A stretch of DNA of 64,000 bases from Zoroaster sp. YZ-2022 (GCA_029582265.1 CM055817.1:53852740-53916739), one strand, 5' to 3'; counted from the first letter of the stretch, positions 1-11,283 are shown. Notes: generated from the sequence alone by a model not told the origin. Program-made: numbers and translations.

Positions 1-203
1 GCTCAGCAAAGTTTCAGGAAATTGTGTTTCTTCGTCAGGACCAATTTAAAACTATAATTATCTCCGCCCCCCGCCTGCCCGAATACATGGCGTCCACATT
101 GAGTCTTGCATAAAGTGTCCAGGGCCCAACGGGAGTTTGTTGCAGCAACACAATAAATAATTATACACAACTGGCGATCTAGAAAAACATAATTGATCAA
201 GTC
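1..203. other. Non-coding DNA, nothing recognised
   Basis: Mixed-composition sequence with a short C-rich patch. No repeat shared with the rest of the window and no convincing open frame were seen. Confidence 0.4.
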
Positions 204-330
204 TTAAAGGGCTGCTGCTGCATAAATCAGCCAGTAATTTTCAGTCACTGTGTTCATCTTAAACTAGGACACCGATTTCATGCCCTGTTGATTGAAAGTC
301 TGCATGCTCTGATCGTGACGATTTTATTTT
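204..330. mobile_element. TTAA-flanked MITE, truncated copy
   Basis: This is the right half of a foldback family better preserved at 7178-7392, 14842-15063 and 50886-51111. It keeps the left TTAA and the words GCTGCTGCATAAATCAGCC, CAGTCACTGTGTTCATCTTA and GCCCTGTTGATTG. The left arm has been lost, and the right end does not close on the usual CCCCTTTAA. It is a decayed non-autonomous DNA transposon with no coding capacity. Confidence 0.65.
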
Positions 331-376
331 TGTCGCGTTAAATAATTTTGCTGAAAAGTTTACATTTCGGTCTCAA

Positions 377-790
377 GCGGTATCTAAACCCTAACTCCCT
401 AGGCCCATTTGCTTACACATAACCTGAATCCTTCCTAACTCCCTAGGCCCATTTGCTTACACATAACCTGAATCCTTCAAAATCCTTCAGTAGTAAAGCA
501 AGCACATGACATGTATGCACGCATGTACTATGTGTTTCTAATCTAATCTGTGTTTCTAATATGGCCAGGGACCCTCCCTGCATGCATGGAGCAATAAACA
601 GTGCCCACTGACCCAAGCACTGACCTTGCAATCACTACAACAAACATGGATGTACATGTACCATGGAAAGGCAAGTATGCCTAATAACCTCAATCCTCCA
701 AAATCCTTCACTTTAGCAAAGAGCATGTAGCATGTAACCTCAATCCTTCAAAATCCTTCACTTGAGCAAAGAGGATTTTGGAGGATTTTG
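377..790 (+). mobile_element. Dispersed repeat E, copy 1 (CAAAATCCT family)
   Basis: About 400 bp that recurs inverted at 8476-8808 and again at 62772-63495. Shared words include CCTAGGCCCATTTGCTTACA, GGGACCCTCCCTGCATGC and CCATGGAAAGGCAAGTATGC. Both ends carry multiple AAAATCCT / AGGATTTT words in inverted orientation, so it behaves like a short non-autonomous transposon. In this copy a 43-bp stretch (CTCCCTAGGCCCATTTGC onward) is directly duplicated near 395-480. The superfamily is not recognised. Confidence 0.7.
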
Positions 791-954
791 GAACAAATTT
801 CTGTCATCCGAATTAGACAGAAGTTTCATGTCTCACCTTGCCTGGTTGAAAAACTAATCTCAATGCCTCCATGACAATTTGCCCCAACAGAGCCCTCAGC
901 CCACAATATGACCCCACATAAGCAATGTCACTGAGGACATTGCACCCCTCTCGA

Positions 955-1135
955 TCTAAGGCTAAGTTAAAATTGTCGAACAGAAAAATAAATTCCCAAG
1001 CAGAAACAATTACTAAGCATGTTTAATTTGTTACCAGCCAAACTTTCACACAAATTATTCTACACTTTGGGTAGTTGACCACTTTATACTAGCTGCTTAG
1101 ACAATATTTGCTCAGAAACATGTTCTGCTTATAGG
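955..1135. mobile_element. Degenerate GCTTAGCA-type MITE
   Basis: AAGCAGAAACAATTACTAAGCATG, TTACCAGCCAAA and CTGCTTAGACAATATTTGCTCAG are the same kind of internal words seen in the better MITE at 1978-2185. The ends are eroded. Assignment rests on word similarity only. Confidence 0.4.
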
Positions 1136-1149
1136 TTCTGATGTGAAAT

Positions 1150-1737
<588 letters not shown>

Positions 1738-1784
1738 GGCCCTAAATTTTGGCTGGTAGTCCGCAAAAGAAACTGCTCAGCAAT

Positions 1785-1977
1785 GATTTCTGACGGCACA
1801 TAGTCGTCAGAATGTGGGTTCGAATCCTGGCCACGAACCGTGTTCCTTGTGTCCTTGAGAAAGGCATTTGACTGTAATTGCTTCTCTCCACCCAGGAATA
1901 TAAACGGGTACCTATGAGGGTAGAGGTAGTTTATGTATTGATTTACAGGCATGTGATGTACAGGAATGATATTGGCC
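1785..1977 (+). mobile_element. Degenerate tRNA-derived SINE
   Basis: The B-box side of the tRNA-like head (GTGGGTTCGAATCCTGGCC) and body (CTTGTGTCCTTGAGAAAGGC, TCTCCACCCAGGAATATAAA) are recognisable. The A box is destroyed and the 3' body is diverged. It abuts the previous SINE, so two insertions lie in tandem. Confidence 0.65.
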
Positions 1978-2185
1978 CAATGACCAGGGGCCAAATACTT
2001 CATAGAGCTGTTTAAGCATAACAATTTGCTGAGCACATTAAGGTTATGCTTAGCAAAATTAGGTTACCAACCAAATTGCCGCGTAATTTATATTGTTTCT
2101 GGCTGGTTCTCAGCAAACATTTGCTGAGCAGATAATTTTGCAAAGCAATCTTTTCTGCTTTGCAGCTCTATGAAATTGGTCCCCA
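1978..2185. mobile_element. MITE with CATAGAGCTG / CAGCTCTATG ends
   Basis: The inverted ends are TTCATAGAGCTGTTTAAGCA on the left and TTGCAGCTCTATGAAATTGG on the right. The interior is rich in GCTTAGCA and GCTGAGCA words and contains GGTTACCAACCAAATTGCCG. Related ends occur at 8868 and 57134. It is a non-coding foldback element. Confidence 0.65.
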
Positions 2186-2240
2186 GATCCCATAAATTGG
2201 CCCCCAGATCCCATAAATTGGCCCCCAGATCCCATAAATC
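2181..2240. repeat. 21-bp tandem repeat, three copies
   Basis: CCCCAGATCCCATAAATTGG recurs with a 21-bp period, nearly identical between copies. It starts at the outer edge of the preceding MITE, so it may be amplified MITE terminus. Confidence 0.85.
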
Positions 2241-2331
2241 AATTCAAATATTCATGTGAAATTCTCTATAAAAGTTTTAAAAAAATTCATAACCAATCTC
2301 CCTTCCCCTTACTCACCCCACCCCCTTCCAG

Positions 2332-2608
2332 GTCAACGATGTAGACCTTAAAGATGTACAGCGCATTGAGACACGGGCTTGTCTATGTGGAATGCGCCAA
2401 GAACGAATTGTATTATAGTATTATTGCTATGACATTACCCTCTGATAGCAATGAATTTGTAGCATACCAGACCATACTAAATGTAGCGCTTATAGTACTT
2501 GCTACGGCGTTGTGTCTTTTCAGCGTGTTCGCTCGAGCCGTCTCGCTTTCCGCTCGATTGCGTAGAACAAGGTCTCACAACTATAAAAACACAAAAAAAC
2601 CAACCTAA
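2332..2608 (+). CDS. Weak candidate exon with a hydrophobic segment
   Basis: A pyrimidine-rich tract ends in CCACCCCCTTCCAG at 2331, resembling a splice acceptor. Two frames follow. One is open directly from the acceptor for 28 codons (ends LCGMRQERIVL). The other starts at ATG 2354 and runs 84 codons, with a hydrophobic stretch (ILNVALIVLATALCLFSVF) followed by basic residues (RLRRTRSH), as in a single membrane helix. I do not recognise the protein. The two frames cannot both be real, and no matching donor or neighbouring exon was found. Chance is a reasonable explanation. Confidence 0.15.
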
Positions 2609-3384
2609 TAATCTCCCGTATACCCCGGCTGATGAAACCGTGATTGATGCTAATAATATATATTAAACATTGCCAAGCCGACCGAGACTAAACGTGCATC
2701 CGTTTTGGGACTATAATTTGCTTTTTCGCTTGTATACCCCGCCCTTCGCATTAAACGGTAAATTGGCGCGAAATTAAAAGACAGATACAAGGTTGTTTGG
2801 CTGGAGTGGACCAATGAGGTCTTTTTTCCTGTCTTATGGACGTACATCCTTTTCGATTTAATGATGACCTCCGTTTATTTGAAAGAGAGTTTTAACATTG
2901 AGCTTGCCGCCCGCGTTTCTTATCATGGCTACCGTGTGGTATGCGGAAGTGATCACTGAGTATATAGGCCTAATTGTAACTAGGCGTAGTCCTTGATCAT
3001 AGAATGACTTGTATTGTCTGGTATCGTATGTAATATGCATCAAGGTTGTACAACCTCGTCCTCATGGCTTTCGAGCAGTATTCTTCGTTCGGCACAGCTC
3101 TGTCGCCCTGTTAAAGGACGATTTCAATATCTACAATATTTTCGATAAAAATAAAAGATTTTTCGATGTGTTTTAGGTAATAGTCTGATTACGGTTCCTA
3201 AGATGCCCGTGTGCTGCAGTAAGATGCCCGGGTCTAGTAGTGAGATCGAGGTAGACCCTGTTTTATAATACAGAGAATACCATACTTAAATCGATTTTTT
3301 CTTTATTGGAGTGCAATCTAGTGAATTTAAAGATAATTGTCTGTAAAAGTGTAAAAGAGTCACAGATTTCTGTTCGCACCGCTC
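2609..3384. other. Non-repetitive DNA, no feature seen
   Basis: Moderately AT-rich. Only short frames on both strands, no shared repeat family, and no tRNA-like boxes. Confidence 0.4.
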
Positions 3385-3495
3385 AAATGTTAAGTCCGAA
3401 TTTTAAAAAGTCGTTAATTGGAACCGAAAAATGGAACCGGGTAATGACCGTTTCGGTCGGGTATCCGGATACCCGGATATCCGGCACAGCCCTAG
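3385..3495. mobile_element. hAT-type MITE fragment
   Basis: Matches the right half of the element at 13081-13457: AAAAATGGAACCGGGTAA, then GGTCGGGTATCCGGATACCC, ending CCGGCACAGCCCTA. The left end could not be located, so this copy is partial. Confidence 0.6.
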
Positions 3496-3529
3496 AAGAA
3501 ACAAATTCCACATATAAAATGTCGAACGG

Positions 3530-3645
3530 TCTAATTGCATTTTCACTGTTTTTCTCGTTAACGACACCATGGAATGAAATAAAACTTTCACCTGTTGTTT
3601 TTGATAGATATTTCTTGATTCTTTTAAAGTGCGGATATATTTAGA
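3530..3645 (-). mobile_element. Modular repeat X, solo copy
   Basis: On the reverse strand: a single core unit (TTTAAAAGAATCAAGAAATA) resembling the 59-bp satellite unit, then AACAGGTGAAAG in place of the usual CTGTGAAAG. The tail follows (TTCATTCCATGGTGTCGTTA, ACGAGAAA, GTGAAAATGCA). The same order is seen at the end of the 59-bp array at 53930. Confidence 0.6.
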
Positions 3646-3707
3646 GTCAGTTTTACCAAACGTGTATATTGGCTTTAAACGCAATTGTTTTTATTTTAAA
3701 TTTATGC

Positions 3708-3835
3708 TCTCGAGTTGTAACCACCAGTTCTTTTCAGAACTAATTACTACCGTACTCAACTGAGAATTTCACATGGTGTCTCCGCAAACAGTCTTTACGC
3801 ATCCTTTTTACCATGCAAAGCTACAAATCTTACTT
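3708..3835 (+). repeat. Dispersed repeat F, copy
   Basis: Carries the family words AACCACCAGTTCTTTTCAGA, ACTGAGAATTTCACATGGTG, GCAAACAGTCTTTAC and ATGCAAAGCTACAAATCTTA. About a dozen copies lie in this window in both orientations. The superfamily is unknown. Confidence 0.75.
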
Positions 3836-3865
3836 ATATTAAATATAATTTAACTCAATTAATTT

Positions 3866-4146
3866 TATTCGTCACATAAATGAATATACATGACATTCAT
3901 TATGAAATTACATTATACAAAAATTTCACATCACAGATTTGAAAATCTTTGGCAGCGATGGACAAATACCCGCTCGTGCCGTCCAGAAAAAAGAATCGAT
4001 TATCACGCCTTCGTCACATAATTATGAAATAACATAAAACAAAATAGACTATTCACCTTAGAGATTTGAAAATCTTTGCCAGCGATGGACAAAATACCCG
4101 CCCGTGCCGTCCAGAAAAAAAATAATCGATTATCACGAATTCGTCA
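3866..4146. repeat. 142-bp direct duplication
   Basis: Two tandem copies of a stretch containing GATTTGAAAATCTTTG, AGCGATGGACAAA and CGTGCCGTCCAGAAAAAA, starting near 3870 and 4012. Divergence is modest. No link to other repeats in the window was seen. Confidence 0.8.
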
Positions 4147-5480
4147 AAAGTGTCAGAAGCAACGGGGAATAAAGCGTAAACACGTGCCCAGCTAATTTAA
4201 TATCTTTTCTGTATTCCCGAGTACATCTCCTGCGCATATTAATACACAAAAAATAGATCAATTTTTCTGTAATTGGTGCACGTAAATATTAGTTGGTAAC
4301 CGGTCGATTTTATCGACGTTGAATCCCTTTTTCTTTCTCTCTCCCCTGGTCGAGGTTTTGCTATTTATATTAGGAGTGTACGGTGAAGTCGCGCAGATCT
4401 GAAGGACCCCAGTTCCATGGATCGAACGCTAAAGGAACTCACTATATTTTAACGCTCCCGTTTCTATTGATTGCCTTAGCTCATACCGCTATTTGGCGGG
4501 CTGTGTGTGACCGGTGAATTATAGGGGGAAAAAGGAATTGACGTTAATATGAAAGCCCTACTTTCTGAGGGAATAATATTTCACTGCCGCCGAGTATATT
4601 GACTGCTGTTTAGAAGATTGCTTTTGTTTTGTTTGCTTAAAGACGCACATCCCGTGTAATTTGCTATTGTAATGGGAATCTTGTTCAGTGATCGGTATAT
4701 AACAAAGGGTGCAAATTACTTTCATATGGATAGTTTGACAACACAGATGAACAAAGGATCTTTAAAGAGAAGATTGCAATATTGGATGTTGACAAAAATA
4801 TTATGCGATTATCTTCTAAAGACACATTGAAAACTATTCACAAATGCCCAAGACAGTTTAGGCAATCTGATTGGACAAAACGCAATCACGTGGGGGGGGG
4901 GGGGGGGTATAGACTGGCTTATCAAAATAAGAGCAGCGCGTATGCGCCAGCTGTTTGCCAGCTGTCTTGTACGACGCGCGACGCGGATTTCAACCAATCA
5001 GAGTGACGAAGATTGGCATCACGCGCCTGACTCGTGTACTTGGGAAGTGTTTCGTGTGTCCCCAAAACGTGAATTTGCCCGTTTCTATTTGGCTTTATTC
5101 AACAAAAATTACATTTTTTACAGTTTGAAAACGAAATCGATACGGGCATTTATGAATAAGTAAAATGTGAAATTTTGGTCTCATAAAATTGTTCGCGCCG
5201 CGAGAGAAGAAAAAAGGGTGAACAAATGATGCAAATAATGTAGTTTGATCAGCAATCATCAATTTCATATTCATTTTAACACAGATTGTTTTAAACAAAT
5301 TTAAACTAAAATTCAGTTGGGGTTTTATTTTACTAATTTTACCAAAATGACAGCTTCTCAGACAGAAAGATTTCAGTTAAGTTTTGAAACTATTATCATC
5401 TGTATGGTCTGTGAACCAACCAAGTTTTATGTTAAATGTGATCAACGGTTTTCAAAAAGTTGCAATACATTTCCACTATT
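4147..5480. other. Non-repetitive DNA with a G15 run
   Basis: No supported gene. A homopolymer G run lies at about 4892-4906. Short frames around 4780-5160 are open on both strands and look fortuitous. Confidence 0.4.
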
Positions 5481-5486
5481 CCATCT

Positions 5487-5693
5487 TTAAAGGGGCAATA
5501 TCGTCACGATCAACAGGGCATGGAATCGGAGTGCTAGTTTTAGAGACCTCAGTGACTGAAAATAATTATACCCCACTGCCATGATAAGGTCATATCGTTG
5601 CTGCTGCATAAATGAGCCAGTAATTTTCAGACACTGTGTTCCGATCTTAAATTAGGACGCTGATTTCATGCCCTGTAGAAAGTCTGCTTAAAA
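5487..5693. mobile_element. TTAA-flanked foldback MITE, right end lost
   Basis: Left end TTAAAGGGGCAATATCGTCA as in the 50886 copy. The interior holds CAGTGACTGAAAATAATTA and the mirrored CAGTAATTTTCAGACACTG. The right arm stops at CATGCCCTG and the terminal CCCCTTTAA is missing. Confidence 0.7.
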
Positions 5694-5770
5694 TGACACA
5701 ATACAATGAGCTGAAACTTTCACATGATGTTTTCTGTACATCTCTTTTGTTTCTTACAAAGTATGGTCGC
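5692..5770 (-). mobile_element. Modular repeat X, solo copy
   Basis: Reverse strand: ACCATACTTTGTAAGAAACA, AAAGAGATGTACAGAAAACA, then ATGTGAAAGTTTCAGCTCAT and TTGTATTGTGTCATTT. This is one 59-bp-type core unit plus the right module. It abuts the preceding MITE. Confidence 0.65.
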
Positions 5771-6192
5771 TCTTCAAGTCGTTTTATTTTACCAGTGGTG
5801 TATACAATCCCTTTAAAAGTCTCCTAGGAAAAAACAGTCGCAAGAAGATCACACACATCTCATCTTGACTGGTCACAGACTCGTTTTGTATGCACACAAG
5901 AAGTGTGTAAATAGTCATACACCATCCGCAGGTCGTTAATCATCGCTTGATCAGTGTCTGTGTATATAGCAGACCAAAGCCTTGGACTAGAATCAATCAT
6001 CTATGCATTGTCTCCACCACTTAGGGGATATTCTGATGATGAATCTTGATCGTCTTCCCTCCGGAGTTAGGCCATGTGGAAATAATAAATTGGTGATGGT
6101 CCTTTAAAAAAAACAAAGATCAGGCCGAGAGGGAGTTGGTTTCACAACTTTCAGAACAAGAGCCCTTCTCTCAATGAATTGATGGATTTATT
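5771..6192. other. Non-repetitive DNA, no feature seen
   Basis: No family match, tRNA boxes or notable open frame. Confidence 0.35.
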
Positions 6193-6243
6193 TATTTACA
6201 TTTATTATGAATTTATTATTTATTTGTTTTATATATGATTTGC

Positions 6244-6315
<72 letters not shown>

Positions 6316-6718
6316 TTCCCTCCCTCCCCAGGTCACCGAGGCGTGGGTAGTCGCCGCCCCTCCTCGGCGGGACGTGGTGTCTTTTCACCGCCCACCCCGG
6401 TGGCCTGACCATTTCCCAACAGGGGCCTACTGACAGTGGGCACGAGGTGCCCACATCCAGACGCCAGTGGGCCCCACTCCTCCTTCCCCTTCCCTCCCTT
6501 CCCTAAGTCCTCACCTTCCCCGCTTAATTATTACTGATACATGCTGATTGCTATTTAATGTTTCAATTATTATACTGATTGATTTAATTATAATTCATGT
6601 ATATTGATCTCATAAATTGACTGTCAAGTTCTGATTTAATTATAATTCTTTTAATTCTGTATATACTGTATTCTTCAAGGATTTTGAAATAAAGTTTTCC
6701 TTGAAAAAAGTAAAGTAT

Positions 6719-6749
<31 letters not shown>

Positions 6750-6762
6750 TTTTATTTATTCC
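6193..6762 (+). mobile_element. Probable LINE or retrocopy 3' end between ATTT tracts
   Basis: A GC-rich block at 6319-6520 (GGGCACGAGGTGCCCACATC, CCAGTGGGCCCCACTCC) gives way to AT-rich sequence ending TTTTGAAATAAAGTTTTCC TTG, an AATAAA-bearing 3' end. Pure (ATTT)n tracts lie at 6243-6318 and 6716-6762. An abrupt GC-rich island followed by a poly(A)-signal-like end and tetranucleotide tail fits a 5'-truncated non-LTR retrotransposon. No reverse transcriptase frame is present, so the assignment is tentative. Confidence 0.4.
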
Positions 6763-7177
6763 GTGGTTCAGCACATATGCTTAACTGTTTAATTGGACCA
6801 ATTATTTTACCAATAATCTGAGAAATAGTTGGTTAATAAAATCCTTGGTGAATTGGGTGGGAGACGCAATTGGAACTGCGCATACATTTAACTAATGTTG
6901 TTATTAATGAACCAGTTATTTCACCAATTATTGCAGGGAAAAAAGGGAAACACAAATAAACTAAATCAGGTCGGCTTAATTAAGTAGGTCGAAGTGAAGA
7001 CGATCACCAATGTTTTCCTCATGTAGTGGACCTAAATGACTGAGCTACAACAGAACACTTTTTGCACATATGGTTATAAAAATGGGTTGCCACTTTAAAC
7101 CTCTTAGATGGTACTTGCTCGAGAAGCCATGACTGTTCAAATACACCTGGATTGTGCAAGAATTGTGGAAACAATGC
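6763..7177. other. Non-repetitive DNA, no feature seen
   Basis: Contains diverged ACCAATTATTTCACCAATTA words but no recognisable element. Confidence 0.35.
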
Positions 7178-7392
7178 TTAAAGGGATAATATCGCGACGT
7201 TCAGAGCACATTTCTCAGAGCAGATGCGATCGGTGTCCTAATTTAAGATGAACACAGTGACTGAAAATTACTAGCTCATTTTATGCAGCAACAACGGTAA
7301 TATGACGTTATCATTATGGCATTTACTGAGTTAATTTAAATCTAGTATTCTGATTCCATGCCATGTTGATCGTGACAATATTGTCCCTTTAA
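7178..7392. mobile_element. TTAA-flanked foldback MITE
   Basis: TTAA lies at both 7178-7181 and 7389-7392. Inside, AGGGATAATATCGCGACG faces CGTGACAATATTGTCCCT, and both halves contain the GGAATCGG / CCGATTCC words. Four copies give a consistent 200-225 bp palindromic element. A TTAA target duplication is characteristic of piggyBac and Kolobok transposons; which applies is not decided here. Confidence 0.8.
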
Positions 7393-7408
7393 TAGGGAGG
7401 AACCACTA

Positions 7409-8240
7409 GTAAGGCCAAGACAAAAAAGTCTTCTGTTTCTGGTCTCCGCGCGTCGCCTCAGACCCGCGCGTCGGCATTTTTAATTTAAATTTTTCTTTTT
7501 TTGCTATGAAACGATGTCCAATTGAGGCCAAAATTGCTGGATCGATTGGAATTCTGCCGTGCTGTTTAAAAACGACATTGGGGTATGAACGTTTGCCTGA
7601 TTTGTGAGGCCTCTCTTAGCCACCATACTTTGTGAATGGGAAATTTGGTCTGGTTCCAATAACCGCGTATACATGTATCACGAATTTCACTGGTTGGCAA
7701 AACAAACAAAAAAGATTACCAAAAAACAAAAACAAACAAACAAACAAACAAAAAACAAAAAACCCCACCAATTTTGAAACCGACCTATGACCAGAAACCG
7801 GAGACTTTTTTGCCTTATTCAATCTTACAATTTGATTTTAATAATGTTGGTGATATCTTTTTCCGTTTCAATTCCAAGCGGTAGCTCAGTTCATTATTAA
7901 CCAAGCGACGTCTAAATACGACATGCCTGGGCATCGCTTTCCACAATATCAATCACCACACAGCTGCCGGTGATGCATGACAACAAAATCCAATCAAATT
8001 TCATTTTTAAACGACTTTTTCACACAGGGTATGAACGTTTGCCCGATTTGCGAGGCCTCTCTTAGCAACCATACTTTGTATATGGGAAATTTGGTCCTCG
8101 CGTATCACGTATTTCCCAGTTGGAGAAAAAAAAGATTACCAAAAAGAAATAAATAAATAAAAATTGGTGCGCCTCACCGCACCGATTTTGAAGCCGACCG
8201 ATGACCAGAAACCGGAGACTTTTCTTTTGTGGCCTTATGT
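7409..8240 (+). mobile_element. Composite element G with internal duplication
   Basis: Bounded by inverted ends: AAGGCCAAGACAAAAAAGTC on the left, GAAACCGGAGACTTTTC...GGCCTTAT on the right. The interior carries CGTTTGCCTGATTTGTGAGG, CTCTCTTAGCCACCATAC, a CAAA-rich tract and GACCTATGACCAGAAACCGG. A second partial copy of the interior begins at about 8030. Inverted or related copies lie at 13560-14160 and 21180-21660. No transposase was found. Confidence 0.65.
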
Positions 8241-8475
8241 TGATGATGGTATCAATCTTCCTCGAGAAATAATTTAGGTTAAATTACGCACAACGGTATG
8301 CAAGCTTTGGAACCGGAAGTAAGCGAAAAGAATGGGCGTACGTATCGACTTACCGACAGGATTGTTCAGTGCCTTACCTCTAAACTTGAAACATTTCACA
8401 GAGCCGGCCCGCTAGGCAGAGAATTCTGCTATTCAATAACAACACGGACTACTAGCCAAAACACACTATTAACCC
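8241..8475. other. Non-repetitive DNA
   Basis: No repeat family match. A 72-codon frame (8298-8516) runs on into the next repeat and is not credible. Confidence 0.35.
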
Positions 8476-8808
8476 TAACCTTCCAAAATCCTCCAAAATC
8501 CTCTTTGCTAAAGTGAAGGATTTTGAAGGATTGAGGTTACATGCTACATGCTCTTTGCTAAAGTGAAGGATTTTGGAGGATTGAGATTATTAGGCATACT
8601 TGCCTTTCCATGGTACATGTACATCCATGTTTGTTGTAGTGATTACAAGGTCAGTGCTTGGGTGAGTTTATTGCTCCATGCATGCAGGGAGGGTCCCTGG
8701 CCATGTACATGTATCACAAATTAGAAACACACGTGTGCATACATGTCATGTGCTTGCTTTACTACTGAAGGATTTTGGAGGATGTGTACGCAAATGGGCC
8801 TAGGGAGT
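8476..8808 (-). mobile_element. Dispersed repeat E, copy 2
   Basis: Reverse-oriented copy of the 377-790 element, beginning TCCAAAATCCTCCAAAATCC and ending CTGAAGGATTTTGGAGGATG. It lacks the 43-bp duplication and so probably shows the undisturbed arrangement. Confidence 0.75.
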
Positions 8809-9930
8809 TAGGGGGTTAGTAATTAAACAACAAAATCCGCCATTAAAATCAATTTCTTTCTGCTTTATACAATTCTATGAAATTGGGTCCAGGAGCGAGT
8901 GAGGTCCATCAGTTTCTTGGTGAGTGTACCGACACAAAATAACAAACTTACCGATTGACCCATTTCGACCAACAGGGTTGGTTGGGGGAATTCCCTCCTG
9001 GCCACCCTTTGGCTAAGCTAGTGGTACATCCATAGGCCTAAAAGGTATACTTTATGCGTACCAAAGAATTGCAGAGATCAACCTGCACAAGTTTCAAAAC
9101 AGCTCAAGAAGAACATTGGTTCCAGACGTTTAAGAGAAAAGTGCAGCCGTTCCTCTCAAAATTTCTCAAACTGGTCAATACTGTGACGCCATGTATTATA
9201 GCTTCTATGGAAAATGGCCACGGGGCAAACTGGTGAAAACCAATGTGTCCTTTTGGAGCTCCCGTACACAACTCGAAAGCAGACTACTGATAAATGCCAC
9301 CACCACAAACTCACTTTCATCATTCCATTTCCTCCATACTAATTTCCATTTTACACAACCTCCATGTGGATTTGCACGCAATAATCAATGTTTAAGCAGG
9401 CGTAAAGAGGTGGTTTGAATGTGTTTCACGCTCTCTCGCCAATTTCGTTGTCAGCTTTTTAAAAGTGCAGATTACGTGACCCGATATCTGCCCAGAAATT
9501 ACGGTTTCTACGGCTGGTTTTGTTACAAAAAAGTCGACATGCCTTCGCCTCCTCAACATTGACTTTTCCTCTCCCGCGAATCAGTGCCAGTCAGCGAGTC
9601 AGAAAGAAGTTTCGAGCCTGGCTTGTGCGGCCGATCGATACCCCATCGAAATCGGATAAGTTCTACCAAGTAGACTTTACTAAGCGTCCAGTCTGGTATC
9701 GACTTCTTGCCTAGGTCGGTAGGGCAATAGCCTCTATGTGAAAAGTGCTGACAGCCCGGTAAACCCCACTGGTATAGCGGAAAAAGTCAAATCTGAAAGA
9801 TTAAAAGAACCGATTTTATTTTCAACCTCGTACAAATTCAAAAACGTTAGCATCTGTTATGATGACATTTTCATCCTTATACGCTATTGGAATTTTAGAA
9901 ACAGCATTACATGATCAAAGGTTTACATAA
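8809..9930. other. Non-repetitive DNA, no supported gene
   Basis: A short MITE terminus (TTCTATGAAATTGGGTCC) lies near 8870. Frames at 9054-9236, 9191-9418 and 9520-9714 are 60-75 codons, with no recognisable domain and no splice context. Confidence 0.4.
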
Positions 9931-10373
9931 GACATAAAACACAATAAAGGGGGCCACTTTCCTACCGTCACGTTAGCAGTTTTTCTTATGGTTGTAATTT
10001 TTTTAAATATCTGAAACCACCCAAAAAGAATTTCAACATTTGAATAGACATGCATGCTTATCCTAAAGATAATTTGAGTTGATTATTACTATTATTTTTT
10101 TAATTAGCCTAAAATTTCCATCAACAAATGGACGGAAAAGTGAGGTAACTTTTTCCGTCCAATTTATATGGAAATTTGAGGGTAAAAAAATAAATTTAAA
10201 AATAAAAAAATTAAATAAATCAACTCAAATTAGTTCTAGTATAAGCCTGCATGTCCATTCACATGTTGAAACACTTTTTGGTCGGTTTCAGGTACTTAAA
10301 AATAAATAACAACCATTAGAAAAACTGCTAACGTGACGGATGCAAAGTGGCCCCCTTTATTGTGTTTTATGTC
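9931..10373. mobile_element. Foldback element P, copy 1
   Basis: 443 bp that folds back over most of its length. Ends are GACATAAAACACAATAAAGG and CCTTTATTGTGTTTTATGTC, and the centre is TTTCCATCAACAAATGGACG facing TTCCGTCCAATTTATATGG. The flanking bases are ATAA on both sides, a 4-bp target duplication. A second copy at 20032-20463 is flanked by ATTA. Non-coding; superfamily unassigned. Confidence 0.85.
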
Positions 10374-10384
10374 ATAAAACTTAC

Positions 10385-10640
10385 TTTGTGTAAAGTTTAT
10401 GATGGTATCAAATTGAAATATTTTTGTCTCAGGTGCTATCATGTAAGTACAATTTCATCAAATTATTTCGAAAATAATGATTTATTTTTTTCTTCTGGAA
10501 ATGTAAATTCCACGTTGGAATGAATACGAACAATCTGAATTCATTTTCACTATTTTCACGTTCACGAAACAATGAAATAAGCTGAAACTTTCACAGGTTG
10601 GTTTGTATATCTCAGTGGTTGTTAACTATGGATGGATTTA
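10385..10640 (-). mobile_element. Modular repeat X, solo copy with long tail
   Basis: Reverse strand: one core unit (GTAAATCCATCCATAGTTAA), CAAACCAACCTGTGAAAGTT, TCAGCTTATTTCATTG, then ATTCATTCCAACGTGGAATT and CTGAGACAAAAATATTTCAA, ending near ACTTTACACAAAGTAAG. The order matches the sequence after the 59-bp array at 53930-54120. This is the best evidence that the array is an expanded version of a dispersed element. Confidence 0.8.
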
Positions 10641-10649
10641 CATCTTGAG

Positions 10650-10830
10650 TCCAGCATTCTCCTGAAGACAACCAAAGTATACTGATCGAAATGTCGAGTT
10701 TCTCACCACAGGTTCTTCTCAGAACCAACATTTATTACAAATCCTAAGAGACTGTTTATATGGTGCTAACGTAAACCTACTGTATATTTCCATCATGTAA
10801 AGCTTCAAATCTTAAATTTGTATCCGGTTT
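10650..10830 (+). repeat. Dispersed repeat F, diverged copy
   Basis: CTCCTGAAGACAACCAAAGT, ATACTGATCGAAATGTCGAG and GGTTCTTCTCAGAACC mark this family. The second half is diverged (CATGTAAAGCTTCAAATCTT). Confidence 0.65.
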
Positions 10831-10903
10831 GCCAAAGCTTTCCACTGGCTTTAAGCTTATTTCTATGTTAGTAAACAGTTGAAGGCACTATCCAGGCACT
10901 GTA

Positions 10904-11257
10904 GAGTGTCGTGGCCGAGCGGTCTAGCTTACCGGACTGAAGTTCTGGTGTTAGCAGCAGAATGTGGGTTCGAATCCCGGCCGTGACACTTGTGTCCTTG
11001 AGCAAGACACTTAACCATAATTGCTTCTCTCCACCCAGGGGTTAAATGGGTACCTGTGAGGGCAGAGTTGGTTGATTAGCCCTATATGCGCTGTAATGGC
11101 AGCAATTGAGCTGTATACTCCCCAGGGAGCTGAGATGGTTTCAGGAATGATTTATGAGCCTTATGAGCAGGGGTAATAATAGAATGCGCCTTGAGCACCA
11201 CTCAGTTGGTGCATACGTGCGCTATATATGTCCACACATTATTATTATTATTATTAT
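10904..11257 (+). mobile_element. tRNA-Leu-derived SINE, subfamily A
   Basis: Head GAGTGTCGTGGCCGAGCGGT with B box GTGGGTTCGAATCCCGGCC and ending CCGTGACACTTG, then the standard body, ATGCGCCTTGAGCACCACTC and an (ATT)n tail. The 5' GTGTCGT and 3' GTGACAC ends of the head can still pair as an acceptor stem. Short tail (about 7 units). Confidence 0.9.
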
Positions 11258-11283
11258 CCAAAGCGAATCATCTTGAGATAAAT

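Noticed and set aside
6319..6520. CpG island promoter
   Set aside because: The GC-rich block ends in an AATAAA-type 3' end with tetranucleotide tails, fitting a retrotransposon terminus better.
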